A stretch of DNA of 64,000 nucleotides from Antedon bifida. Its lineage: Eukaryota > Echinodermata > Crinoidea > Comatulida > Antedonidae. Below the pieces are notes generated by a model, which searched no databases, was not told the origin of the DNA, and saw only the letters and a program-made list of their open reading frames with translations. This document shows, piece after piece, positions 36,297 to 49,683 of the stretch. Each line of letters starts with the position of its first letter. Positions within the stretch are counted from its first letter, which is position 1. Both the position numbers and the translations under genes were made by a program. The stretch is from positions 22,635,001 to 22,699,000 of the forward strand of contig OY727095.1 in NCBI GenBank assembly GCA_963402885.1, written 5' to 3'.

Positions 36297-38365
36297 AAGA
36301 TCATGTTTGAGTAAATTGAAATGTAAGTCTCTTATAGTACTGTAGTAAGTTTTCCACATTCAAATAAAAAGTGGTCTGTATTTTCTACTGTATTATTACA
36401 TAGTTTGCAGAAAACAGACTCTGTATTTTTCGACCATGTATTCTTTTTGCCTTCTAGATCTAGAGTGTTACTTCTTGCTTTAAATTTCAAAACTTACAGA
36501 ATCAAAATTAACCATATCATAGGTTTGTGCTTATATTTTAAGTAGTCGGACAAAGTTGACTTGCTTTTTACTCGTTCAAACCATTGCTTTGCATTTTCTA
36601 GAGAGCTAACATATTTAAAATGTTTGAGCCATGTCTGACTCTCCGGGTTTAAATTAAATTTAGAATCTAAGTCAAAATTGTAATTCTTTGATATGGTTAA
36701 TCCACTTCCATTTAATGTTACCTTGAACCTCAATTAATGACCTACATAGATGTGTTTGCCATCTCTTATCATCCATATTTTTAAGTCTATTAAAGTAAGA
36801 CAATCTAAACTTATTTTGTATATATTAAATTGGTTCCCAATCCAGATCCATAAGTAATGCCTCTTTGGCAACATTTCTTGGTGCCTTAAAAATATTTCTT
36901 GCCATTGAATGTTTTCTAATTTGTCTAAAGATCTTACAGAGTTACATAACCATATTGAAGAGGCAAGTTAATGGTGGGTAGCCCTATTATTCTCCATAAT
37001 AATATAATTCTCCATAGTAAACCCTATTGAAATCTTCCTGGTTGTTAATAATAGAGGTAATATAAGCAATTATCCTATTTCTCTTTTTAATTACTTCATT
37101 AACATTATGTGAATCAGCATATGACCTAGAGATTATAACACCAAGATATTTTTCCGTAATATAATGTTTACCAAGATTCCATGTTCTATGTGGATTAACT
37201 CTTTGTCCTGTAATTAATACTTTTGATTTTTAAGTTAAATTCTAGCCTCCACTTTTGTGAATACTCAGTAGCTACTTTAACCAATTAAAACAACGTCGTT
37301 GGCAAAAAGTAAAGTGCCAATTTGTGTGTTAAAAATATAAACACCTTGTTTATTATTTTTTTTAATTTATTTAATTAATTAATGTAAATTGAAAAAAAGA
37401 ACTGGTGATAATGAACAGCCTTGTTTCACCCCTCATTAATATTAAACATATCTGATTCTAGGTCATTAAAACTTTACATTTAACATCAGAATACATATTT
37501 GTTATAACAAAGTATTTTTCCACTAATACCAATTTTTTTGGCAGCATTAATTAAACCTAGTCGCCAAACCGAATCAAAGGCTTTTTTAAAGTCCAAAAAG
37601 GCCAGAAATGTTTTTTTACCTTCAGCACGTCTTGTGGCTATGATACTTTTAAGAGTAAAAATATGATTTTCAAATCTCCTGTCTGGTCTAATACCACCCT
37701 GGACTTCTCCAAGATTAATATCACTATCTTCTAAAAATTGAGAGATATTGTGTTCAAGAATACTATTAAAGACTGTGGCTACACATGAGTTAAGTGTGAT
37801 ACCACGATAGTTATTGAGATCACGTCTATCACCTTTTTTACATATTGGGATAATTATCCCCTCATTCCAATAAGTTGGGATTTTTTCAGTTTGGATGATC
37901 CTGGTAAATAATTTTTGGAGAGATAAGGTCATGAGATCACCTCCATGTTTCAACATTTCATTTGTTATGGAATCGGTGCCTGGACTTTTATTATTTTTAG
38001 CCTTTGATAGAGCTTAAGCAACATCATCAAAGAAATAGTTATATCATCTAAAACATGATCACAAACTTGCTGATGACTGTTACTTATATCTGGAGAGTGC
38101 ATTTTATCGTTACTGTTATTTGCAATATTACCAAAGTGCAGTTTCAATGATTTTTTTCATATCATCTTTGTTTGATGTATATGATAACGTTCCAGGTATT
38201 AAGAGTGAATCAACATTTTGTTTACGTTTACTGTCTTTAAGTTCATTTCAGAATTCTTTGGATTGAGGCCCTCCCTTTTCCATAATATTTGAGCAGTTAA
38301 ATATTTTCTTCTGCATTATTTTACGCTTAAAAAGAGATCTACAGAATTTTCGTTTATCTTGGTAG
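36297..38365 (-). mobile_element. Decayed LINE (reverse transcriptase and C-terminal Cys motif)
   Basis: On the minus strand, 37486-37956 encodes RT motifs: CKKGDRRDLNNYRGITL, a QGGIRPDRR segment and FLAFLDFKKAFDSVWR (the first catalytic Asp block). Further along, 36494-36733 carries QWFERVKSKSTLSDYLKYKH, and near 36380-36480 lies CKLCNNTVENTDHFLFEC, a C-C-H-C motif typical of LINE ORF2 C-termini. Many stops and shifts between these islands, so an old, dead copy. The endonuclease part was not found. Clade not assigned. Confidence 0.7.
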
Positions 38366-38369
38366 ATTA

Positions 38370-39088
38370 GAGAGGTTTCGCAATCTTACGAATACGATAA
38401 CGAAAACGGATACGTCACGCACACGTATTCGTTTTCGTAAGCCAGTAAAAATCTGTTTCGCATGGCAACGAAATATTGTGGGCGCCGTCCAAAATATGAC
38501 TGCGGTAAATTTAAGCGAAGCGCAGGTACGTGTTGCTTGGTGCTTGGCTGCCTAGGCCTCCTAGCGTAACATCAAAGCTATTAGGGAGGTTTCGCAATCT
38601 TACGAATACAATAACGAAAACGGATACGTCACGCACACGTATTCGTTTTCGTAAGCCATAAAAAAAATCTGTTTCGCATGGCAACGAAATATTGAGGCGC
38701 GTCCAAAATATGACTGCGGTAAATTTGAGCGAAGCGCAGGTGGTACGTGTTGCTTGGTGCTTGGCTGCCTAGGCCTAGCGTAACATCAAAGCGAGTGAGG
38801 ACTTTAAAAACTGCTATTTATCTAAATTGACCTGGCATTTTAGTAAATTACTTTAGTAAATTACTTTCAATAAATCTATAATTATATTATAATCATGAAT
38901 CATTCCTAATTCAAATGCAAAATGTGCAAAATAGATCAAAAACTATACTCGTTTTGTAGTTACGAATATGACTGGTGATATTCGTCAACACGAATACGCT
39001 TTACGAATATGAAATGGGGATCACCTCGAAAGTTTCACAAATGTATGACGTTTTCGTTATCGTATTCGTAAGGTTGCGAAACCTCCCT
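38370..39088. mobile_element. Compound TIR element (MITE within or beside MITE)
   Basis: GGTTTCGCAATCTTACGAAT starts at 38375 and again at about 38588; the right end near 39088 is the complement (ATTCGTAAGGTTGCGAAACC). The second unit has about 38-bp near-perfect TIRs starting GGGAGGTTTCGC and is flanked by TATTA on both sides, a likely target duplication. The two left units share about 200 bases (GTCACGCACACGTATTCG, GCGTCCAAAATATGACTGCG), so one is a partial copy. No transposase. Confidence 0.65.
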
Positions 39089-39174
39089 ATTACCCAAAGT
39101 GAATTACAATAGACTTCCCTACGTTTTTTAGATCTAATTTAAGATCACAAACTATATTTAATGTAAAAATAATA

Positions 39175-39588
39175 CTATATGGTCCTATTGCGATAACTTT
39201 TTTTGTCTTTAAACGGTTAAAAATGTGAAAAATAAGTCGATTCTAATAATTATAGCGGCCCGCTATAAATCCCAAAATGCATTGCGCGCGGATTGATATT
39301 TTTGTTTTTCACCTGTAATTCGCCCACTTTTCGATCGATCGTGAGGCCAAAACAAATGGAAGACTCCTGACTTTTCAGCGAAAATACCGGGTTTTCCCCA
39401 ATTTGTATCAACGGAGTCTGGCAAAAATAGAAAGACAATTAATGCAGCAACTATACAACGTCAGGCTAGGTATATAGCTAGCGTACGATGTTCGTACGTT
39501 ACCGATGTTTACCAGCTAGGCCTACAAAACTAAGCCTAGCTAGGCTAGGCCTAAGACCGTCCACGAGAGGTCGATCGCCGCGAGCTAC
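39175..39588. repeat. Dispersed repeat 'U', left half, split by Gypsy insertion
   Basis: Matches 32215-32590 from TATGGTCCTATTGCGATAAC to the GCGAGCTAC word, where the LTR element begins. Confidence 0.65.
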
Positions 39589-40169
39589 TGTAATGTAACG
39601 ATATTCACTTATAATTGAGAAATCAACCTTTGTATCAGAATTCAATAAGTTCACAAACTTGACCCAGAAAGTCCAGAGGAGAGTTTGTCCAGATGTTTTA
39701 AAAGACCATTTAGTTTATAATAAGAATCCCTAAAGAAAACACTTAGTTTAACATTTGACCTATCCCATCGTTAAACCAGGAGAGATTGACACTATTTAAG
39801 TACAGATTTGACAGTGTTATTCATCATTGAAATACCTTATTATACCGTTAATCACTCCCACTTAAACACCCCTGGACCAACTTAGAACCAATCGTTACCC
39901 TCACAGATTACGTAGTGACATATGTAAATGAACCGAAGCCAATATACTCCCAAGTTTCAGAAGAGCCCAGACACACCTTACAGACACCTCACAGCCACCT
40001 CACGGAACACACACCTTACAGCCAGCATCACTAATCCTCTGTTCCTTAGTCAGTTAGTTATTCAATTATTGTATCAAGTATATTCTGAATAAATAATATA
40101 TGTTACGACAGCAAAGCGAGTAAAGAGTCTTCCTTACAAAGTACCTCAACATAATAACATTATATTACA
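39589..40169 (+). repeat. 5' LTR of the Gypsy element
   Basis: 581 bases, TGTAAT...ATTACA ends, with an internal AATAAATAATATATG poly(A)-like word near its right end. Confidence 0.92.
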
Positions 40170-43100
40170 TGGTGGAAGACCCGAATTTTTTTAAGGAACA
40201 GAGCGAGGAAACCAAAATTTACAAGAAAATTAACATAAAGACAAGAAGCAGAAAATAAAAGCAAGAGATAATTTCTTGAAACAGAACAAGAGACGAAGAC
40301 GAAGAAAACCAGCCACCAGTCAGATAATTGTTTGATAGGAGAAAACCGAAAATTACACGAAGACAAGCTAAAATTTATATTTTAATCAGACAAGCAGAGT
40401 TTTTTTTCAATTAAGCAGTTAACTGGATCAAGAGAAGCAGAATTTTTTTTCAAGACAGCATTTTAACTGGATCAAGAGAAGCAGAATTTTTTAATTTCGT
40501 ATAACCGTTTGATGAAGATAAAGAAGATAATCAAGGAAGACACAAGAAGACTCAAGACGGAAAACAGAAGCAAGCGGACAAGAACGTTTCGTTTGGACAC
40601 TTTCAAGTTTTTTTAGAACGTTTTTTTAACATTTACTTTTTTTAATTTTGAACTTCGAGCATTTGAACATTGATGAACACCTTTCACATTTTTTTTGAGT
40701 TCGTTGTTTGAAAATTTGAACATTGATGAGCACTTTTAACATTTCTTTAATTCGTTGTTTGAACATTTGAACATTGTTGAACACTTTTTTGCATTCGTTT
40801 TAATTGGATCCGAAGCATTGGGGTAAGTCAAAGCCATTTTGATTTTTTGATTTGTAACCTTGATTGAGGAGTGCGAGTTTCCGTTTTACAAGCCCTACAA
40901 TCAAATGGTTTTAGAATTTGTCCAAAGAAATGTAAGTTATTTAAGAATAAAGTGCAATATATGGGACACACCATCCTGATTAATTCTTCAGGACACGCAT
41001 GTATCACACCATTAGGCAACAGGTGTGCAGCTATCCGAAATTTGCCAGTCCCACGAACCCATAAAGAAACTAAACGATTTATTGGTGCAGTAAATTATGT
41101 ATCCCATTTTTTCCCTCAAATACAATCAATTTTACGTCCGTTACATACACTCGCAAGTAAACGCCGAAAATTTGTTTGGTCTACTGAACACCAGAAAGCA
41201 TTTGACGAAATTAAACAATTAATGGTTAAACCACCTACTCTTCAAATGCCTAGAAAAGAAGGTAGATTTACGCTATATAGCGACACTTCAAGAACCGCAA
41301 CAGGTTCATATTTAACACAAACAGTAAACGGCAAAGAACACATAATAGGTTATTATTCCAAAATCTTACCACAAGCCTGTCAACGATATAGCGTCACAGA
41401 ATTAGAGTTATTCGGACTTTACATTAATGTTTCAGCATTTCGACACTTACTAAAGGGTTGCGAATTTGATGCATTCGTAGACCACTCAGCAATTGTACAA
41501 ATTTGGAATTCAAAAGATCAGCCATGTACACCCCGTTTACAGAAACTAATACTACGATTATCCGGATACATTTTCCAAATTGGTTATAAGAAAGGAACTG
41601 AATTAGTTTTAGCAGATTTTCTCTCCCGAGCCCCTCGTGACGACGATTCCGAAATTGATCAAGTTGTACCCATTGCATTTAATATTACAGAGACTGAATC
41701 TCTTAACCCGACTACAAACACATCTACTAGTAGCAGACCAGTAACAAGGTCTTACGCTAAGAAAATGGGAATAAATATACCTGACCTACATAAATGCAAA
41801 CCAGTACAAACGCCTGTCATTAATCAAAATCCAGTGACAACAAACACGCGACCTACACCACAACCTACCGCTACACCACAGATAATCACGAGACAACAAA
41901 CAAACGCAAATCGATCACCACCTATCGTAACGCCACCCCCAATACGTAATGTAAACATTCGACAACCTCCAGAGGAAAGACTAGTAGACAAAAATAATAA
42001 TAAGCAAAGCAAAGATACTACACATCGAAATGTACCAGTTGAATTGTATACATCGCCCAAACCACTAGTACCCAACATAACTGAATTTAAATCAGCACAC
42101 ATCCCAAAACAACAAGACTTAGATAGATTAATGGATGTTATTCAAAGAAAGATAATTAGAGATTATAACCTCCCAGTAGATGTTAAACAATTACGTGTTG
42201 AACAAGAAACTTCACCATTTTTTAAGCCAGTTTACGATTATTTAGCTCATGATATCCTTCCAGCTGATAAGAAAGCAGCTCGTGCAGTTCAGAATAAGTC
42301 AGAACAGTACATATTGTGCAACGGTTTACTATTCCGTTTATTTTTCCAAGATAAAGGTGGAGAATTTGTATTGCAATTAGCTGTTCCTGAAAACTTAGCC
42401 GAGACTATTATTTCTCAGTATCACGACAATTTGTTAAGTAGCCACCAAGGTACGATGCGTACTTACCTCACTATTAGGAAATTATTTTACATGCCCCTTA
42501 TGTTCGAGAAAGTCAACAATTATACTCAAGCGTGTCTTAGATGTCAACAATTTCGTCCCAAAACCGATAAATTACGTCCTTTACACGATCGAATACCAGC
42601 AACTTACCGTCCTTTTCATACACTTAGTCTAGATTTCAAGAGTATGCCAACATCACCTTCAGGTTTTAAACATATTATGGTAGTATGTGATGAAATTACT
42701 AGATTTTTGATTTGTGTACCTTTGAAATCCATTGATGCCGAAACAATTTGTGAAGCACTAATTCAAAAGGTAATCAGTATTTTTGGACCCCCATCTCGTC
42801 TTATTTCAGATGCAGCAACCTCCCTTACAGGAAAATTATTAACACTCTTATGTAACACCCTTAACATTGATAGGAAAATCATCAGCGTCCATAATCACGG
42901 TAGTTTACAAGTTGAACGTCATATCCGCACCGTATCGGACCTGTTAAAGGTCAACCTTAACCAATTCGGAACAGATTGGGTTAGATTTGTATCAACAACA
43001 TGTTATGCTTATAACTCGTTTTCATCCCCACATCTAGGAAACCACTCCCCTTACGAATTAGTTTTTGGCCGCCAACCTCCAAGTTTGACCTCATTAGCAT

Positions 43101-45176
43101 TTAACCCCGTTTCAGGATTGTCTCATTCCTATGAAGAATACTTTGAACACCTCAAGAAGAAATTTCAAAACATTTCACAGACAATGCTACAATTACAGCG
43201 AACACAACAAAACGTCCAAAACTCGAAAATTTCCCAACGCTTAGAGAAAAGTCCAATTTACTCGGTAGGACAACTCGTATATCTATACAAGCCAACATCA
43301 TCCTCACTAACGGCAAATTCAAAGAAAATCGCCGCAGAATGGGTTGGACCATTAGTAATTCATGAAGTACTAGACAGAACACACTACATCCTAGCAACGA
43401 TTAAAGGAGAAATACTTCGCGACGTATTCAATTATAACAGACTGAAACCTTGTTTTATGAGAACGCCTAAAGAACGCAAAAATTTTACACATCTCCAAAA
43501 ACTTAAGCAATTGTTGAATGAACCCACTGATAATAACGAGAAAATTCAGAATACCATTAATGTAGTAAATGACGAAACCAATGTTGAATTTGTCGACGAA
43601 CATGATAGGACACCCACCCAATTGCAATCAGATACCCTTACACATCCAACTAAAGTAGAACCCCTTAACTTGCAACCTTACATTGACTGTGTAGAGAACA
43701 ACATGGGATTAGCAGCCCCATTCCAAATGAAAGAAGAACAAATTAAGGAACAAACTAATTTAATTATGACAGCACCTAATGATTCAAATATGACATTAAA
43801 CCGAGGTAGATTTAAAGCAGGACATTTCCAAGTTTTAGTTTCGTATTCTAAACCGACTTCAGCCAAATGTAACACCGATAAAACAAAACACGAATCTAAT
43901 GTTCGAAAATTTTGGTGGAATATCGACAGATATAACGATACAGATAAATTGATTAAAGAGATTATTAATGATAAACAGATACCGATTAGTGGATCACCAA
44001 AACGATTCATAAAACGTTTGTATAATGCAACAAGTTACTGATTTAATTTTTTGCGAGAATTTTTTTATTACGACATTTGCTAAATTAATGATAGCATAGT
44101 CTACGTATTTGATTTGATTTGTTTAGTAATGATGTGATTTCAGTTAAAAGGAGAATTGAATTTATGATTAAGTATTGATTTGTAACGAGTTTGATAATGA
44201 TTAATTTTGAATTTTGATGATCGATATATTGAGATATTGAAAAGAACGACAATCATTTTGTAACAAATATTTTGTTTAACCTTTGAGTCGTTAATCTCAA
44301 GCATTAATTAATTAATTTATATACAAGAACAGGAGATTTTCTTAGTACTTTTAATTGTATTTTTTACATTGAGTACAAAAGTCGAATTTGTCGACCGATT
44401 GAAATCGTAATTACCTGTAAATATAAATGCTTAAATCGATAAATTTGTGATAAAGTTGTGATGATAACGATATATTGTGGATAAGTTTGTGTCAACGGGA
44501 CACACATTTGTTTCTTTTAAAGTTTTAAGTGATTAAGTTCGATATTTTGAGTCAATTATTGATTTTAGGCTGATCAGCCACAGTTTTCTTCAGTTTTATG
44601 TTTTAATTTGATTGATTTATGTTCGAAGGCCATTAGAATGCGATAAGTTGTCGCACGATTTGATGTATGTTCAATGTAACATACCATTTTTAAGTTTTGT
44701 ATTTTTATTTTGACCGATTTTGTTTGATTTACGCGAATACCGTTATTATAGATTAGAGTGCATAATTAACAAGAGTTGCCTTCTTGACCGATGTTCTTTA
44801 GGGAAACCCAACCGTTGTGATGTCTTTATTTCGGTAATCTGAGTGTAGCATGCCTCCAAAGCAACGGACCCACAATTACGTCGATCTTGAAGAACACTTT
44901 TGTTTTTTATACATTTTTTTTTCCAATTTTTTTTATAAATTCCGGAAATTTTATACCAAAATCATTTTTAATTTCATTTTTTTTTAAGAGAGAGAAGAGA
45001 GAGAGTGAAAGTGATAAGGTTACACTTCAGAGTCAATGGTTTTGGCTAACTCAATTTTTGCTTATATGTATAATCATGTTTTTTTTCTTTTATATAACTT
45101 TAATTTTGCATGCCACTATTATAACCATTTTTATATTTTAAATAGATTAGAAAAAAAAAACAGGGAAACAGAGGGA

Positions 45177-45754
45177 TGTAATGTAACGATATTCACTTAT
45201 AATTGAGAAATCAACCTTTGTATCAGAATTCAATAAGTTCACAAACTTGACCCAGAAAGTCCAGAGGAGAGTTTGTCCAGATGTTTTAAAAGACCATTTA
45301 GTTTATAATAAGAATCCCTAAAGAAAACACTTAGTTTAACATTTGACCTATCCCATCGTTAAACCAGGAGAGATTGACACTATTTAAGTACAGATTTGAC
45401 AGTGTTATTCATCATTGAAATACCTTATTATACCGTTAATCACTCCCACTTAAACACCCCTGGACCAACTTAGAACCAATCGTTACCCTCACAGATTACG
45501 TAGTGACATATGTAAATGAACCGAAGCCAATATACTCCCAAGTTTCAGAAGAGCCCAGACACACCTTACAGACACCTCACAGCCACCTCACGGAACACAC
45601 ACCTTACAGCCAGCATCACTAATCCTCTGTTCCTTAGTCAGTTAGTTATTCAATTATTGTATCAAGTATATTCTGAATAAATAATATATGTTACGACAGC
45701 AAAGCGAGTAAAGAGTCTTCCTTACAAAGTACCTCATAACAACATTATATTACA
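45177..45754 (+). repeat. 3' LTR of the Gypsy element
   Basis: 578 bases, matching the 5' LTR apart from a small difference near the right end. Confidence 0.92.
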
Positions 45755-45870
45755 CTACTTAGGTAGTGCATTGTTTCTCACTTTTTATCATAATTTACCA
45801 TAAAACGTACATTTAAGACAAGGAATGACATGGTTTAATGTTTTTAAAGTGATATACAGGGTGTATATGT
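45755..45870. repeat. Dispersed repeat 'U', right half after Gypsy insertion
   Basis: Resumes with CTACTTAGGTAGTGCATTGT, matching the continuation at 32570-32590 (TATTCAGGTAGTGAATTGT), then CGTACATTTAAGACAAGG and TGACATGGTTTAATG as in the other copies. Confidence 0.65.
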
Positions 45871-45879
45871 ATTATTTTC

Positions 45880-46131
45880 CAAAAAACGTCCAAATTTGCA
45901 GGGAAGGGGTCTTTAATGTCAAAATCTTCTTCGCTGATTTATTGCTTGTTTTGATTCCTTATCAAACCATACCTTTTTGATTGGCTGTTTTTACTTTTAG
46001 TTAAAGTTACTTTCTATTTCCACTCCAACCAAGCATCATTAGCATTTAATAGATTAGGGTCCTAGTGGATAAATTCATTTTTAACTGAATTACTAAAATC
46101 ATCCCAATCTTTAGGTATGTTCCATTGTTTT
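45880..46131 (-). mobile_element. LINE fragment, right of a Helitron-like insertion in element sense
   Basis: The minus strand reads KQWNIPKDWDDFSNSVKNEF, then LLNANDAWLEWK and SKNSQSKRYGLIRNQNKQ, which fits the linker between endonuclease and RT in LINE ORF2 proteins. It appears to be continuous with 47396-47540 once the Helitron-like element is set aside. Confidence 0.4.
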
Positions 46132-47395
46132 TTATTAGGTGATCATTTAGAATAAAATGATCACCTATTGTTATTGTATCAAATCTTTATTGTTATTGTT
46201 TCTGGGCACTATTTTGTGTAACAATTATCTCAAAAAGTTTAATGTCAATGATTACCAAAATTTCACAATATCTTTCAAATAATATAACTTAATCCTAATC
46301 AGCGTGATCACTCATCCGTGACGTCATTTATACGCCATTTTGTAAAATCACATTATCAATCATATCTCCATAATTCATTGTCACATTAATGAAATTCACT
46401 ATACGTAAACTTCAGGTAAAGGGTAAAAATATTAGCCAATAAAACGCACGCGCACGTAGAGTTGCGCGTTAAAAATTTAAAAAGCTCAAAATTAAGTTTT
46501 GATCAATTTAGAGCATGAATTGGGTCATTTGCGTGTTTCAAAAAATTACTGCGCAAAAACGCAATATTTAAAAAGCGTAAAAATGCGAACTTTTTGTGCA
46601 AATCGCATTCTACTCAAAATCCTTAGTACATTCACCGATTTTGAGTTAATTCCGACTTAAAATAACGCTATACGTGCATGTTAAAAATTACAAAATGCGC
46701 AAATTTATTGCACAAAAGTGCTGAAAATGGTAAAAAATAAGGCATTTTTAAAATGAAAATAGGCCTAATTTTTCAGAATGCACGATGACCCCTAATTTTT
46801 TTTATTTATTCTGGAAGCCATTGAGTTGTAGATATGAATTCATTCACACATTTGACGTACACAATGTTGTGACGTCATCAAATGGCCACTTCAATTTAAA
46901 AATTAGAATTTTTTATCTTTTTTTTATGTTAACACATCCAATAGTGCGTATCTCCGTTATTTGAGCCCGATTTTTACTCAATTTTCAGTATGTGCTTGCT
47001 ATATTAATTATCTTTATCATGAGATGCCACCATTTTCATTATGATGACGTCATCACGCGTAAAAACTTGAATAACATAGGTCGTATAATTGTAATTTCAC
47101 CTTCGCCGTAAATTTGAATATCTTACAGCTCTTCAGAATTGAAGGTTGATAATTCCATCATACCAAAAAATTAGAACATGATGTGTGTCCCGTAATTTCA
47201 CCTATGCTACACTGTATATAGATATACAGTATATACTGTACATAATGTATATGGCATATAATAGGCACAACTCAGCACTATAAGCGTATAATAGGTTAAT
47301 ATGTTAACGTACGTGCATGTTTAAAAAATATTAATGTCAATAAAATTATAAAAATGATCACCTATAATTCGTCAAAGTGACGAATTAAATTCTAG
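46132..47395 (+). mobile_element. Non-autonomous Helitron-like element, copy 2
   Basis: Same layout and order of internal words as copy 1. Here the 3' hairpin is perfect: ATTCGTCA-AAG-TGACGAAT, then TAAATT and CTAG|T. It contains an additional internal stretch near 46390-46650. It sits inside a LINE fragment (45880-46131 and 47396-47540). Confidence 0.62.
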
Positions 47396-47540
47396 TTTGA
47401 TTTTGTTTTCATACTTGGTAAAATATTATTTTTCGCCGTTAAAGTAACTATCAAGTTTTGATCACTTCCATAATAATATACACCCAGAGGTTTTCGGAAC
47501 TAGAGATAGATGCCATGTGTTGCGTCTGAAAGAGGCTACC
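47396..47540 (-). mobile_element. LINE fragment, end of endonuclease domain
   Basis: The minus strand reads YYYGSDQNLIVTLTAKNN, matching the (S/G)SDH-type last motif of the LINE APE endonuclease. Together with 45880-46131 it brackets the Helitron-like copy 2. From 47541 to 48084 nothing recognisable. Confidence 0.4.
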
Positions 47541-48084
47541 TGTACATTTATAGATGTTGTGCCGCTGCACAATAATTAAAAGATGAAGGTGTTAGCAAAA
47601 TGACCAGGTACAATTACTTTGCCTACATGCAGTGTTTGTTGAGGGCATGGTGAAGGGATTTCAATCTGGTACATGTCTTGAACTGTTTTGATGTTACTTA
47701 ATACATGTATATTAGTTTGATGGTTCGGGTTCCTCGTCGTCGGATCCAAATGGCATCTCTGTTTATAGTCCAGGAGTTTTAAACTTTGAGGTAGAAATAA
47801 ATTTGCTAAAGCTGAATTTTTTCAGGATAGGTCCCTGATGTTGTCTACTTTCCCCCGTCTTGCACAACCCGATAGGGTCATTTTTCAAAATGGCTGCCAT
47901 CTTAACAATTATCGTATGTTGACAACCAGTAGGTGTAGGCCCTAAGTAAACATTTTTTGTGTCAAAATACTCAGCAGACTCTATATTCACTCTAATGAAA
48001 AAGTTCAACAAAAAATTACCGGAAATGCCTATTTTGACCTTTGAACATACATTTGGATTACCTCAATATCTTATCGAAAGAAAA

Positions 48085-49660
48085 TTAGTAATTCTCTTCC
48101 GCCTTCGTTGTTTAGAAGAGAATTTATATCCCATATTGTAGTTGTACAACACGGTTTGGTATACCGTGTGTTGTTATATGCAAATGAGTTTGCGCAGGTG
48201 TATGGGGAAGGCAGTATTGTTAGTAGACTTGCCCCAAGTCTGTATTTATTGTCTTTTTTTTTTATTTATTTGTTTTTATTTCGACCACGATTTTTGTCTG
48301 AAAATACACAAGTAATACACGTATGAAACGCCATATGTGCAAAAATATTTATATTTTTACAAAACTCCGTCTGGAGCCCAGACTATATTGTTAGTAATTC
48401 GCGGTCACCACGCCACACTGTTAAGACTAGTTCTTTACACCAAGCTCGCATTTACCTATTCATTATATTAATTAACACCAATTCTTGCACAACGAAGAAT
48501 TAAAGGAGAAGATAGAGGAGGCCGTGTCTAACATCGACAACGACCAGATTGAAAAAGAGAGGGAGATGCTCACAATTATTGATAAGCGCCAAAAGATCGT
48601 TACAATTGCCGAAAAGCATGGTTGGAATAGCATACAGGCCTACGTGTCTGACGAGCTTGCTAGCGATTCCGATCATGACAAGCGTTGGCGGACAAGCGGA
48701 ATTTAAACGGCGAAAGCGGGAGCGCAAACATAATAATGTGCCCTACCGGTAGCAGAGAACGTGGTAATTTTCGTTTTCAATCCGTCACTTCAAGTTCAAC
48801 GGCAGCTTTCCCATGATTGCAGTTTCAGGCACCAACAGCAACCCGTGCTATCTGCAGCTACCAGGTTTGCTGGGGATTCGGCCAAATTGGCCATATCCAG
48901 TTCCAATGCCCTTAACGGACAGGCAGTTCGCAGCAAATAAAACTGGGAGGAAACAAGCACTAAGCACGAGATAAGTATGCATGATAGTTTTAACAATAAT
49001 TAGGCCTAACGACTATAAAAACTAGTTTAGACTCGGAATTTTCCGGAGTCACAGGTAGAGATTTTTGGTTAGAACACCGTAATCCACATTTGTTTGTGAT
49101 TGATATTCTAAATAAAGGTTACGTTATTCCGTTTACATGTCTTCCACCCACAGCTTTTCTTAAAAATAATCGTTCTAGTTTGAATCATCATCCCGAGTTT
49201 GTAGTTGTTAAGCGTCAGTAGCATTAATGAACATGATTCCCCACCCTTCGTGGTCAATCCTCTCACCGTTTCTGAAGGAAAAATTAAGACTAGTTTTGTA
49301 TCTGCTCTTTAACCTAATTTACTGGTTCGGTTTCCCTTTTCGTTTCAGACGTTTTCAGCAGTGGGGTTTGGAGTGAGTTTGCTGATATTAACATCTGCAC
49401 CAATGAGTGTTTCAGGTCTGGTCTCGGTCGGTTGGTCGGTAAAAACTAGCTTCAGCACGCGACTGCAGCCATGTATATGGCCTTGTTCTTGTTTCCGTTA
49501 AATCTACTAAATTAGCTTTATATATTGAACACCTAAAGTCGTCTGCATCATCAGTTTCGCCATAAATACTGCCATTTACAGCATACGATGGGTTCACAAC
49601 TTGGCTGGTATTTCATTCCCTACTGACAGCATTTCATTTTCTTGAATAATGATAATGATA
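48085..49660 (+). mobile_element. DIRS-type (tyrosine recombinase) retrotransposon, broken
   Basis: Parts in order on the plus strand: a leader/terminal-repeat-like block (48085-48420) shared with 11463-11620 and 12165-12360; a gag-like piece (about 48485-48720) with the family's LASDSD-type segment; a knuckle-like piece near 48850-48920; a reverse-transcriptase piece (about 49030-49200) with the GYVIPF and FLKNNRS words; and a recombinase-like piece (about 49420-49640) with IRWVHNLAGI. Clearly broken, with many breaks, and old. Family call rests on these remembered DIRS words. Confidence 0.55.
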
Positions 49661-49683
49661 ATAAGGGTATTTTCACAAGATAT

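Larger units (their letters stand above)
39589..45754 (+). mobile_element. Ty3/Gypsy LTR retrotransposon, young but broken
   Basis: 5' LTR 39589-40169 and 3' LTR 45177-45754 start TGTAATGTAACG and end TATATTACA. They look identical except in the last 25 bases, so the insertion is recent. CTAC flanks both sides as a 4-base target duplication. A TGGTGGAAGAC stretch follows the 5' LTR, in the position of a primer site. One long pol frame (40871-44041) holds the end part of reverse transcriptase, RNase H and an integrase with its zinc-binding and core regions. A purine-rich tract (about 45150-45176) precedes the 3' LTR. Gag, protease and the front of reverse transcriptase were not recognised, so I regard it as broken, with about one major break. 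It was inserted into repeat 'U'. Confidence 0.9.

Noticed and set aside
43678-44010. Antisense frames under the Gypsy pol region
   Set aside because: Shadows of the long plus-strand frame with no independent support.
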